Assembly (NCBI RefSeq): GCF_001425625.1 | Contig: NZ_LMCP01000034.1 | Coordinates: 266,551 to 330,550, forward strand | Direction of reading: 5' to 3' | Length of the DNA stretch: 64,000 nt | DNA from: Mesorhizobium sp. Root102 | Lineage (GTDB): Bacteria; Pseudomonadota; Alphaproteobacteria; Rhizobiales; Rhizobiaceae | Shown here: positions 7,849 through 15,107 of the stretch, piece after piece | Numbering within the stretch: position 1 is the first letter of the stretch | Layout: each line of letters starts with the position of its first letter | Position numbers and translations under genes: made by a program | The notes under the pieces: model-generated | Seen by the model: the letters and a program-made list of their open reading frames with translations, nothing else | Databases searched by the model: none | What the model was told of the DNA's origin: nothing

Positions 7849-8481
7849 ATGAAACAGTCAGCGGCCGAAATCCTGCGCGAATACGGACCCTTTCCGGAAG
7901 TGGAGAGGGTGCATGGGGTGAGCTTTGACGGCAACAACGTCTGGTTTGCCTCGGGCGAGAAGCTGAACGCCTTCGATCCGGAAAACGGGCAGGCGCTGCG
8001 CTCGATCGATGTCGCGGCACATGCCGGCACCGCCTATGACGGCCAGCATTTCTTCCAGCTTGCCAACGAGCTCATCCAGAAGATCGACCCTGATACCGGC
8101 CAGGTGCTGGCGGCCATTCCGGCGCCCGGCGGCGGCGGTGATTCCGGGCTGACCTGGGCTGAAGGGACGCTGTGGGTGGGGCAATATCGCGAGCGCAAGA
8201 TCCACCAGATCGATCCGGAGACCGGGGCAATCCTGCGCACCATCGAATCCAACCGTTTCGTCACCGGGGTGACATGGGTTGACGGCGAACTGTGGCACGC
8301 CACCTGGGAAGGCGACTACAGCGACCTGCGCCGCGTCGACCCGCAATCAGGCAAGGTACTGGAGAAGCTCGACATGCCGGCCGGCATGGGCGTGTCGGGA
8401 CTTGAATCCGATGGCGGCGACCGCCTCTACTGCGGCAGCACATCCGCCGGGGTGGTGCGGGCGGTGCGCCGGCCGCGGTGA
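7849..8481 (+). CDS. Beta-propeller protein, glutamine-cyclotransferase-like
   Basis: The 210-aa protein has four or five repeated blades of the form GVSFDGNNVWFASGEKLNAFDPENGQALRSID and GTLWVGQYRERKIHQIDPETGAILRTIES. These resemble YVTN/SMP-30/glutamine-cyclotransferase propellers. There is no signal peptide, so it is likely cytoplasmic. It is shorter than a full propeller of these families (normally above 240 aa). It follows the TPR/winged-helix regulator closely, and the pair may form a ligand sensor and its regulator. No catalytic residues can be assigned. Confidence 0.7.
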   Translation: MKQSAAEILREYGPFPEVERVHGVSFDGNNVWFASGEKLNAFDPENGQALRSIDVAAHAGTAYDGQHFFQLANELIQKIDPDTGQVLAAIPAPGGGGDSGLTWAEGTLWVGQYRERKIHQIDPETGAILRTIESNRFVTGVTWVDGELWHATWEGDYSDLRRVDPQSGKVLEKLDMPAGMGVSGLESDGGDRLYCGSTSAGVVRAVRRPR

Positions 8482-8614
8482 GGCTGACACCGAGGTCACA
8501 CTTGCAGGCGAACTTCGACAATTTGTCGCTGTCGGCTGGCCGCGCCCCCTGTCGAACCTAGATAGGCTGTGCACCGGGCGGACCGCCTGGACCAGCTTTG
8601 CAAAGGACCCCGCC

Positions 8615-9463
8615 ATGCCTGAACAGCCCACCATGCCTGCACAGATTGCGTTGAACGACGGCTCCGCCGTTCCCCAGCTCGGCCTTGGCGTGTGGCAGGT
8701 CGACCAGGATATCACCGCTGAAGTGGTGGGTTGGGGCATTGAGGCCGGCTATCGCCTGATCGACACCGCCGAGGGTTACCAGAACGAGGAGGGGGTCGGA
8801 GAGGCGATACGCAGCGCCGGCGTGCCGCGCCGCGAGCTGTTCATCACGTCCAAGCTGCGAAACGCCACGCACCAGCGCGATGCGGCGTTGCGCGCGTTCG
8901 ACGAGACGATGGGCAAGCTCGGCATCGAGCAGCTCGACCTGTTCCTGATCCACTGGCCGGTGCCCAGCCTGGACAAATATGGCGAGGCCTGGAAGACGCT
9001 GGTCGAGCTCAGGCAAGGCGGCCGCATCAAGTCGATCGGTGTTTCGAATTTCAACCAGGACCATCTGGAGCGGATTATCACAGAGACCGGCGTGACGCCC
9101 GTCGTCAACCAGATCGAGTTGCATCCTCGTTTCCAGCAACGCGACCTTAGGGACTTTCATGCCAGCCACGGCATCCGCATCGAAAGCTGGAGCCCGCTGG
9201 GCAGCGGCCGGCTGCTGAACGATCCGACCTTGGCAAGCATTGCAAAAAAGCATGGCAAGTCTGTCGCCCAGACGATCATCCGCTGGCATCTCCAGGAGGG
9301 GCTGATCGTCATTCCAAAATCGATCCGCAGGGATCGCATCGTCGCCAATTTCGATGTCTTCGATTTCGAGCTCGATGCCCAGGATCTGCAGACGATCCGG
9401 GGCATGGATTCGCCCGACGGGCGCACCGGGCCGAACCCCGCCACGGCCGCGTTTTTGTTCTGA
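8615..9463 (+). CDS. Aldo/keto reductase
   Basis: The 282-aa protein starts MPEQPTMPAQIALNDGSAVP. It keeps the full catalytic tetrad of the superfamily: Asp50 and Tyr55 (DTAEGYQNE), Lys80 (TSKLRN) and His113 (LIHWP). The NADPH-binding C-terminal loop IPKSIRRDRIVANFDVFDFEL is present. It is close to the 2,5-diketo-D-gluconate reductase branch and would reduce aldehydes or ketones with NADPH in the cytoplasm. It stands alone in its direction and is followed by an intergenic repeat. Confidence 0.93.
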   Translation: MPEQPTMPAQIALNDGSAVPQLGLGVWQVDQDITAEVVGWGIEAGYRLIDTAEGYQNEEGVGEAIRSAGVPRRELFITSKLRNATHQRDAALRAFDETMGKLGIEQLDLFLIHWPVPSLDKYGEAWKTLVELRQGGRIKSIGVSNFNQDHLERIITETGVTPVVNQIELHPRFQQRDLRDFHASHGIRIESWSPLGSGRLLNDPTLASIAKKHGKSVAQTIIRWHLQEGLIVIPKSIRRDRIVANFDVFDFELDAQDLQTIRGMDSPDGRTGPNPATAAFLF

Positions 9464-9473
9464 GGGGCCCGGC

Positions 9474-9533
9474 GGCCGAACTGCCAATCTCCCCCCTCGT
9501 GGGGGAGATGTCCGGCAGGACAGAGGGGGGCGC
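9474..9533. repeat. Dispersed intergenic repeat, copy 1 (left of the DUF559 gene)
   Basis: The unit reads CCGAACTGCCAATCTCCCCC, then CTCGTGGGGGAGATGTCCGG and CAGGACAGAGGGGGGCGC. The inner CTCCCCC/GGGGGAG arms form a hairpin. The same sequence occurs in reverse at 9949-10017 and as a facing pair at 42966-43147. Confidence 0.85.
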
Positions 9534-9548
9534 TGCCCCGCCAACGTG

Positions 9549-9920
9549 TCAGGACGTGTCGGTCAAACCTGCGCTGATAACAATATGTTGGCAGACATTG
9601 TCGATGTCTCGAATGACATCGTCATTCCAGAACCGCAGCACGGTCCAGCCATCCTGCGCCAGACGTGACGTCCTTGCTTCGTCACTTGTGAGAGCGTCGG
9701 TTTCCGCATGCTGGGTGCCGTCAAGCTCGACGATCATCGTCTTCTCTGGACAAGCGAAGTCGGCGATGTAGCCAGCGATTGGAAATTGTCGCCGAACGCC
9801 AAGGCCCATCAGTCTGTGCGCACGAAGCTCGTTCCAGAGCTTCAACTCGGCGCCGGTCATGACTTTACGCATCGACCTCGCGTTTGCGCGGTGTTTCGGG
9901 GGCAATGGTGTGTGAGGCAT
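9549..9920 (-). CDS. DUF559 domain protein, Vsr/restriction-endonuclease-like
   Basis: The 123-aa protein has the DUF559 pattern: KLWNELRAHRLMGLGVRRQFPIAGYIADFAC, then IVELDGTQHAE, then RLAQDGWTVLRFWNDDV. The motif D-x-AC followed by E-L-D-G resembles the PD-(D/E)xK-like active site of very short patch repair endonucleases. DUF559 genes are common as single mobile-looking genes; their role is not established. The gene is bracketed by inverted copies of the dispersed repeat (9474-9533 and 9949-10017), so gene plus repeats form a 545-bp symmetric unit. Confidence 0.88.
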   Translation of the reverse strand: MPHTPLPPKHRANARSMRKVMTGAELKLWNELRAHRLMGLGVRRQFPIAGYIADFACPEKTMIVELDGTQHAETDALTSDEARTSRLAQDGWTVLRFWNDDVIRDIDNVCQHIVISAGLTDTS

Positions 9921-9948
9921 GGTCAGTGTTCGGTGGTTATCGATGTTG

Positions 9949-10017
9949 GCGCTCTACGGCGCCCCCCTCTGTCCTGCCGGACATCTCCCCCACTTGAGGG
10001 GAGATCGGCAGTTCGAC
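9949..10017. repeat. Dispersed intergenic repeat, copy 2 (right of the DUF559 gene, inverted)
   Basis: GCGCTCTACGGCGCCCCCCT followed by CTGTCCTGCCGGACATCTCC is the reverse complement of copy 1, with a longer outer end (GCGCTCTACGGCGC). It starts 28 bp before the DUF559 start codon on the minus strand. Confidence 0.85.
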
Positions 10018-10043
10018 CGCTTTCGCCAAACTCTTGCACCCGC

Positions 10044-10349
10044 TCAAATCCCCGAGCCGTCGAGTTGCTGGGCGTCTTCACCTTCCCAAGGTGCTGGCAT
10101 CGAGGCACGGCTGAGGTTGGCCGTCGGCAACGGCATCCAGCACTTCAGTTCCGGTTCGGCGTATTCGACGACGCGCCCTGGCGAGGAGTCCGACGCGCGC
10201 CAGCCTTCCGAGGCGAACTGGTCGGCGCGTGACCAATAGGCGAGGTCGACTTCCGCCGGCCCCTGTTCGGACGGGCGCACCGTGACCAGGATGCGGCTGC
10301 CATCCCTCGGCGCCGTCGACATGTGGCGCCACCGTTCGGGCTCGTCCAT
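10044..10349 (-). CDS. Small DUF551-like protein
   Basis: The 101-aa product starts MDEPERWRHMSTAPRDGSRI after an AGGAGGAA ribosome site. The phrase MSTAPRDGSRILVTV, a following tryptophan (YWSRADQFASEGW) and the closing CWMPLP are the pattern of DUF551-type small domains (PxDGxxVLV ... W ... HWMPLP). These occur in phage and chromosomal genes and have no proven function. It is leftward and followed by the DUF559 unit; no operon is evident. Confidence 0.7.
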   Translation of the reverse strand: MDEPERWRHMSTAPRDGSRILVTVRPSEQGPAEVDLAYWSRADQFASEGWRASDSSPGRVVEYAEPELKCWMPLPTANLSRASMPAPWEGEDAQQLDGSGI

Positions 10350-10760
10350 CGCAATTCCTCCTCGCACCTGTTCGTTGGGTGGAGTGTCGCCTTGCGGTCC
10401 GAAGGGGTCAACCCAAAGTTTGCGCCGCTAAGCGGCTCTGTACGATGCCAGAACTTGGCGGGATCAGGCGCAGTTGGCGACCGACATATACTTGGAGAGG
10501 GAACTTGAAACGTCGGTCGCCAAGCGGGCGGGGTTGGGACGCATCACGTTGGGGACGCGGTGCAAGGTCAGGCTAACCGGATGCGGGGCGCCTGCAATCG
10601 GAACGCTGGCCCATGGTGAACGACTGGTTACTATCCACAGGGTTCACCCGACAGACCGCGTCAGGACAGCTGTGCGCAACGCTGAACTGCCGGCCATGCG
10701 CGCTCGACGGGCTGTGACCCAGTTGATAAGCCCATCTGCGAAAGGAGCGCCTGAGTCGAG
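10350..10760. other. 411-bp intergenic stretch
   Basis: This gap lies between the divergent DUF551-like gene and the HerA-like ATPase gene. A 96-codon reading frame with a TTG start (10474-10764) crosses most of it and overlaps the ATPase start, but its third codon positions are not GC-biased as in neighbouring genes and the product resembles nothing I know. AAAGGAG at 10741-10747 is a plausible ribosome site for the ATPase. Nothing else stands out. Confidence 0.5.
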
Positions 10761-12263
10761 ATGACCGTTGCGATCGAGATGGGACACACGACCGCAGGCG
10801 CCCCGGCGAACCTGGATCTCGAGGAACTGCTGGCGACCCGGCTTTTGGTGCAGGGCAATTCGGGCTCCGGCAAGTCGCATCTGCTGAGGCGCCTCCTGGA
10901 GCAGAGCGTGCCCTGGGTGCAGCAGACCATCATCGACCCCGAAGGCGACTTCGTGTCGCTGGGCGATCGTTACGGCCATCTGGTGATTGATGCCGAGCAG
11001 CATACCGAGCGCGGCCTGCAAGCGGCCGGCGAGCGGGCGCGCATCCATCGCGTCTCCACCGTGCTCAATCTCGAAGGGCTCGACGCCGAGAACCAGATGC
11101 GGCGCGCTGCCGCCTTCCTCGGCGGGCTGTTCGAGGTCGCCCGCGACCACTGGTACCCGATGCTGGTGGTGGTGGACGAGGCGCAGCTGTTCGCGCCGGC
11201 GGTCGCCGGCGAGGTTTCCGACGAGGCACGAAAGCTCTCGCTCGGCGCCATGACCAATTTGATGTGCCGTGGCCGCAAGCGCGGGCTGGCCGGCATCATC
11301 GCCACCCAGCGGCTGGCCAAGCTCGCCAAGAACGTCGCCGCCGAGGCGTCCAATTTTCTCATGGGCCGCACCTTCCTCGATATCGACATGGCGCGCGCCG
11401 CCGACCTTTTGGGCATGGAACGGCGCCAGGCGGAGGCTTTTCGCGACCTGGAGCGCGGGCAGTTCATGGCGCTCGGCCCGGCGTTGTCGCGCCGTCCGCT
11501 GGGCCTGCGCATCGGCCCGACCGATACAAGCCCGCGCAACGGCACACCGCGGCTGATGGCGATGCCGGAAGCGGCATTGGAGGATGCACGCGCCATCATC
11601 CTGGCGGCGCTGCCCCCCGAGACGGTGCGCGCGCCGCGCCGCACGACGTCGCCGGACCTGCTCGACCAGTTGATGGCGGCCAAGTCAGCGGCCTTGGAAA
11701 TCCGCCCCGAACCGGCGGAGCCGCAAGTCAGCGCCGAGGATCTGGCGGAGCGTCGTGAGCGCGTCGACCGCGTGCTGCGCGCCATCCTGGCGCAACCCGA
11801 CGCGGGTTTCCGTGTGATCGGCGTGCTCTATCAGGAATTCGTGGTCCGCTGCCGCATCGAAGGCCTCGCCTCGGTCGTGCCCGACCTGCCGGAGTTCCGC
11901 CGCATGCTGACGCGCGCCCGCGCCGGCCTCGGCTCCGAGACGACGCAGGATGACGCATGGCGGGACGTTTCCGTCCGCGCGTCGCTGCTGCCCGACGACA
12001 TGCAGGGCGTGTTCATGATGATCGCGCGTGCGGCAAAGGAGGGCTGGCCGTGCCCGAGCGACGCCGCGATCGCGCGTGCCTACGGCTCCCACTCGCTGCG
12101 CCGCGCCCGGCGTCTCTTGACCTATATCGAGGAGCAAGGCCTCATCGTCTGCCAACTGGACGGAACAGGCCGGCGCACCGTGACGCTGGTCGAACTGGCC
12201 TGGGCGACGGCACCGGGCGATCCAAATGCTGCGGAGGTGGAGCAGGGGAGCCTGGCGCTGTGA
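10761..12263 (+). CDS. HerA/FtsK-like ATPase with C-terminal winged-helix region (orphan)
   Basis: The 500-aa protein has a Walker A GNSGSGKS at residues 32-39, a Walker B LVVVDEAQLF at about 135-144 and a TQR sensor segment at 182-184, which is the HerA/TraG-type ring ATPase layout. After a variable linker (about 300-330), the C-terminal third looks helical with a winged-helix motif (AIARAYGSHSLRRARRLLTYIEEQGLIV). HerA ATPases pump or translocate DNA, usually with a NurA nuclease; no NurA, Sir2 or other known partner gene adjoins it. A DUF559 nuclease-like gene lies 0.8 kb upstream on the other strand, but a link is speculative. Confidence 0.85.
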   Translation: MTVAIEMGHTTAGAPANLDLEELLATRLLVQGNSGSGKSHLLRRLLEQSVPWVQQTIIDPEGDFVSLGDRYGHLVIDAEQHTERGLQAAGERARIHRVSTVLNLEGLDAENQMRRAAAFLGGLFEVARDHWYPMLVVVDEAQLFAPAVAGEVSDEARKLSLGAMTNLMCRGRKRGLAGIIATQRLAKLAKNVAAEASNFLMGRTFLDIDMARAADLLGMERRQAEAFRDLERGQFMALGPALSRRPLGLRIGPTDTSPRNGTPRLMAMPEAALEDARAIILAALPPETVRAPRRTTSPDLLDQLMAAKSAALEIRPEPAEPQVSAEDLAERRERVDRVLRAILAQPDAGFRVIGVLYQEFVVRCRIEGLASVVPDLPEFRRMLTRARAGLGSETTQDDAWRDVSVRASLLPDDMQGVFMMIARAAKEGWPCPSDAAIARAYGSHSLRRARRLLTYIEEQGLIVCQLDGTGRRTVTLVELAWATAPGDPNAAEVEQGSLAL

Positions 12264-12517
12264 GGCGGGGCGGATAGGGCGCTGTGGGGTTAGAAGCCGC
12301 CTTGCATGCGCTCACCTCGGCACGCGCGGGGAGCCAGCAACGACGTCGATCCCACACCCGGCCGTCAGATCGGTCGCGGTGACACCGGTCAGGGTAGGTG
12401 TATCTCGCCACCGAAATCGATGGCCGTGCCTGTTTTGCGGCGAACGCCGACCTTGCGGCCCATTTTCATTGCAAGTGATCAAAGCGTCGCCAACTGCGAA
12501 TTCGCTATGGTCTTTCC

Positions 12518-12664
12518 TTAGGATTGGCGCAGCTTCAGCTGCTCCTCCAGCGCAACGACAACACTTGTGGCAAATCCGTCGTGTACATAGCGGTAGATGT
12601 GCAAACGGTTGCCGTTGCCGAATTCGCGGCGGATCGGCTTGCCGTCCCGGAAATGCGCGCCCAT
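12518..12664 (-). CDS. Short reading frame overlapping the end of the amidohydrolase transcript (uncertain)
   Basis: The 48-codon frame from ATG 12664 reads MGAHFRDGKPIRREFGNGNR and ends VVVALEEQLKLRQS; a TTG at 12685 could extend it by 7 codons. It begins right after the stop of the N-formylglutamate amidohydrolase gene, in a different frame. The open frame continues upstream into that gene for many codons. The peptide looks protein-like (charged, with a good amphipathic end), so it is either a small gene coupled to the upstream one or an out-of-frame tail. The ribosome site is weak. Confidence 0.4.
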   Translation of the reverse strand: MGAHFRDGKPIRREFGNGNRLHIYRYVHDGFATSVVVALEEQLKLRQS

Positions 12665-12707
12665 ATCCGCTTCGACCAGTACCAATGGAGACGTGGGTTC
12701 GACGGCT

Positions 12708-13529
12708 TCATCGCGCGGCCCGCAGGACCGACTCCAGGACGGGCACGGTCGACGCCAGCATGGCGCGCAGCCGCTCGATTGCGCTCCAATCGGGTTCGCC
12801 GCTCCACTCGTCCATGAAGATCTTTTTGAACTCGACCGCGATGGCACACCCGGTTTGCGGGAAATTGGCATGGATGAAGCGGGTCTGTTCGCCCTTGCCC
12901 TGGAAGGACACGTTCTCGCGCACATCGATCGGTTCGCCGTTGAAACGCTGGCCGCGAAGCGCCTCGATGAAAGCGTCGACAACCGGTGCCCAGCGCTCGC
13001 GGTCCATCGAGAATGTGCCGATATTGATATCGGGCGCGCCATCTTGAGACCCGGGCACGCCTTGGGGCCCTTCGCGCCGGTGGTTGTAGCTGTGGACATC
13101 GACAAGGACGAACCTGCCGTAGCGTTTTTCGACATCGACGAGGACACGCTTGAGCGCGGCATAGAACGCGTCGTGAAACGCGAGGGATTCGTTCATGATC
13201 TCCTCGGCCGGTGGCTCTTGCCACACATTCAAGCCCCAGGACTGGTCCGGCGACAGATAGATCGCAGCCTCGCGCGCCCGGTTCAGATCGACTTGAAAGC
13301 GCGATCGATGAACAATGACCTGGGTCGGGAAATCGGTGATGAACTGTTCGGTGAAGGGGTCCTCTTCACGCAGCCGGTCGGCGTTGGAGATGGACAGGAG
13401 CGATTGGCAAACGGACCCGACATCGCAGCCGCTGTGGATCGCGGTGCCAATGACGGGCGATTCACCGCGCTTGATCGTCCAGCCTGCCGCTGACCCGTTG
13501 GAAGTGGTGTTGAAAATGGGCTTGTTCAC
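12708..13529 (-). CDS. N-formylglutamate amidohydrolase family protein
   Basis: The 273-aa protein has features of the FGase/HutG-like metal amidohydrolase fold: SPVIGTAIHSGCDVGS near residue 24, RFQVDLNRAREAAIYLSPDQSWGLNVW near residue 76, VLVDVHSYNHRREGP near residue 141 (metal-binding D-V-H-S) and the C-terminal CAIAVEFKKIFMDEW. The family hydrolyses N-formylglutamate in histidine breakdown, but stand-alone members are often of unknown substrate. No hut genes are nearby. The ATG at 13529 is the only good start; the upstream gap is 240 bp. Confidence 0.88.
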   Translation of the reverse strand: MNKPIFNTTSNGSAAGWTIKRGESPVIGTAIHSGCDVGSVCQSLLSISNADRLREEDPFTEQFITDFPTQVIVHRSRFQVDLNRAREAAIYLSPDQSWGLNVWQEPPAEEIMNESLAFHDAFYAALKRVLVDVEKRYGRFVLVDVHSYNHRREGPQGVPGSQDGAPDINIGTFSMDRERWAPVVDAFIEALRGQRFNGEPIDVRENVSFQGKGEQTRFIHANFPQTGCAIAVEFKKIFMDEWSGEPDWSAIERLRAMLASTVPVLESVLRAAR

Positions 13530-13769
13530 GATCCACTGAAATGCACGGAGGGCGGAGGGTTCCGGTTCGCCACGCTAGCCTAACGTTTTAAACTCTTGAG
13601 GAAACCAGGAATTTGCTCCAAGCTGGGCTTTCTCAATGATTTCCGGTTCGCACGGCGTACGCCAATTCAGGTTGGGCGCCTGGCTCAATGCCGCGATACG
13701 GAACCGGATGGTCATTATGAGGAGACTGTTTATAACGGTCGCTGAAATCGCTATGATCAAGGGGAGACG

Positions 13770-14630
13770 ATGCGCTACATACGTCCGCTTTCAATGGAAG
13801 ATGCCGTTGGCCAGTTGGCCGGCTCGTCCGGTACGGCCGCAATTCTCGCGGGAGGCAGCGACCTTCTGGTGAGGATGAAAGGCGGCTTCATCGAACCCGA
13901 CCTGATCGTCGACATCAAGGCGATCGACGGCTTGAGCGAGATCACGGAAACCGGAGACGGCTTCAGCATCGGCGCCGCGGTCCCCTGCGCCGTCCTGGGA
14001 GAGAGCGCTGCGCTGAAGAAGGCGTGGCCTGGCGTCGTCGAGGCGGCCAAGCTGATCGGCTCGAAACAGGTGCAGGGACGCTGCACCATAACGGGCAATC
14101 TCTGCAACGCTTCGCCTGCCGCCGACAGCGTGCCGGCGCTGGTTGCCGCCGGCGCCAGGGCATCGATTGTCGGACCGGCGGGCAGGCGCACGATTCCCGT
14201 GCAGGGCGTGCCGACCGGGCCGGGCAAGACGTCGCTGGCCAAAGGCGAGATCATCGAGGCGATCCTGCTCGACAAGCGCGCGCCGCGCTCGGGCGATGCG
14301 TATCTCCGGTTCATTCCACGCACGGAGATGGATATCGCGGTGGTCAGCGCCGGCGTGAACCTGACGCTCGATGAGCACGGTGTGGTCAAATCGGCCCGCG
14401 TGGCGCTGGGCGCCGTAGCGGCGACGGTGCTTCTGGTCGAGGAGGCCGCGCAGGTGCTCATCGGCTCCAGGCTGGACGAAGCGACGCTGGAGCGGCTCGC
14501 CAAGGTCTGCGCGGGGGCCTGTCGTCCCATCGACGACAAGCGCGGCACCGTCGAATTCAGAAGGAAAGTTGCGGGCGTGCTGGCCAAGCGGGCCGCCACG
14601 ACCGCCTATGCACGCGCAGGAGGAAAATGA
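13770..14630 (+). CDS. Molybdenum hydroxylase FAD-binding (medium) subunit
   Basis: The 286-aa protein has the FAD-binding motifs of the CoxM/XdhB family: AILAGGSDLLVRMKGGFIEPDLIVDIKAI at about 24-52 and the TITGNLCNASPAADSVPAL segment near 107-125. It carries electrons from the iron-sulfur subunit to an acceptor via FAD. It opens a four-gene operon and overlaps the next gene by four bases (ATGA at 14627-14630). A GGGGAGA ribosome site precedes the start. No local regulator adjoins the operon. Confidence 0.92.
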   Translation: MRYIRPLSMEDAVGQLAGSSGTAAILAGGSDLLVRMKGGFIEPDLIVDIKAIDGLSEITETGDGFSIGAAVPCAVLGESAALKKAWPGVVEAAKLIGSKQVQGRCTITGNLCNASPAADSVPALVAAGARASIVGPAGRRTIPVQGVPTGPGKTSLAKGEIIEAILLDKRAPRSGDAYLRFIPRTEMDIAVVSAGVNLTLDEHGVVKSARVALGAVAATVLLVEEAAQVLIGSRLDEATLERLAKVCAGACRPIDDKRGTVEFRRKVAGVLAKRAATTAYARAGGK

Positions 14631-15106
14631 TGGCTGGTGTAGCAGTTTCAACCACAATCAATGGCGACAGCGTCGAGTTCCTGTGCCAGCCGGACGAGAC
14701 GCTGCTCGATGTCCTGCGCGATCGGCTGGGACTGACGGGCGCCAAGGAAGGTTGCGGTACCGGCGACTGCGGCGCCTGCAGCGTCATCCTCGACGACCGG
14801 CTGGTGTGCTCGTGCCTGGTGCTCGGCGCGGAGACCGAAGGGCGGCGCGTCGAGACCATCGAGGGCATGGCGCATGGCGACACACTGCATCCGCTGCAGC
14901 AGAAGTTCCTCGAGCACGCGGCGCTGCAATGCGGCATCTGTACGCCGGGCTTCCTGATCGCGGCCAAGGACCTTTTGGCCAAGAACCCCGATCCGACCGA
15001 GGAAGAAATCCGCTTCGGCCTCGCCGGGAACCTCTGCCGCTGCACCGGCTATGACAAGATCGTGCGCGCCGTCCAGGACGCGGCCATCGTGATGAAGGGA
15101 GCATGA
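14627..15106 (+). CDS. Molybdenum hydroxylase 2Fe-2S (small) subunit
   Basis: The 159-aa protein binds two 2Fe-2S clusters. The N-terminal ferredoxin-type cysteines are in EGCGTGDCGACSVILDDRLVCSC (about residues 42-64) and the C-terminal ones in QCGICTPGF and NLCRCTGYD. Length and spacing are standard. Two tandem ATGs (14627 and 14630) follow an AGGAGGAAA site; either may be used. It lies between the FAD and molybdopterin subunit genes with 1- to 4-base contacts, so the complex is made from one transcript. Confidence 0.95.
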   Translation: MMAGVAVSTTINGDSVEFLCQPDETLLDVLRDRLGLTGAKEGCGTGDCGACSVILDDRLVCSCLVLGAETEGRRVETIEGMAHGDTLHPLQQKFLEHAALQCGICTPGFLIAAKDLLAKNPDPTEEEIRFGLAGNLCRCTGYDKIVRAVQDAAIVMKGA

Positions 15107-15107
15107 G

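Noticed and set aside
10474..10764. A 96-codon frame with TTG start that overlaps the HerA-like ATPase start by four bases
   Set aside because: The overlap is suggestive, but codon third positions are not GC-biased as in real genes here, no ribosome site precedes it, and the peptide shows no recognisable pattern.
9549..12263. A defence island formed by the DUF559 gene and HerA-like ATPase
   Set aside because: The genes are 0.8 kb apart on opposite strands with a DUF551-like gene between, and no further defence genes adjoin, so the grouping is not supported.
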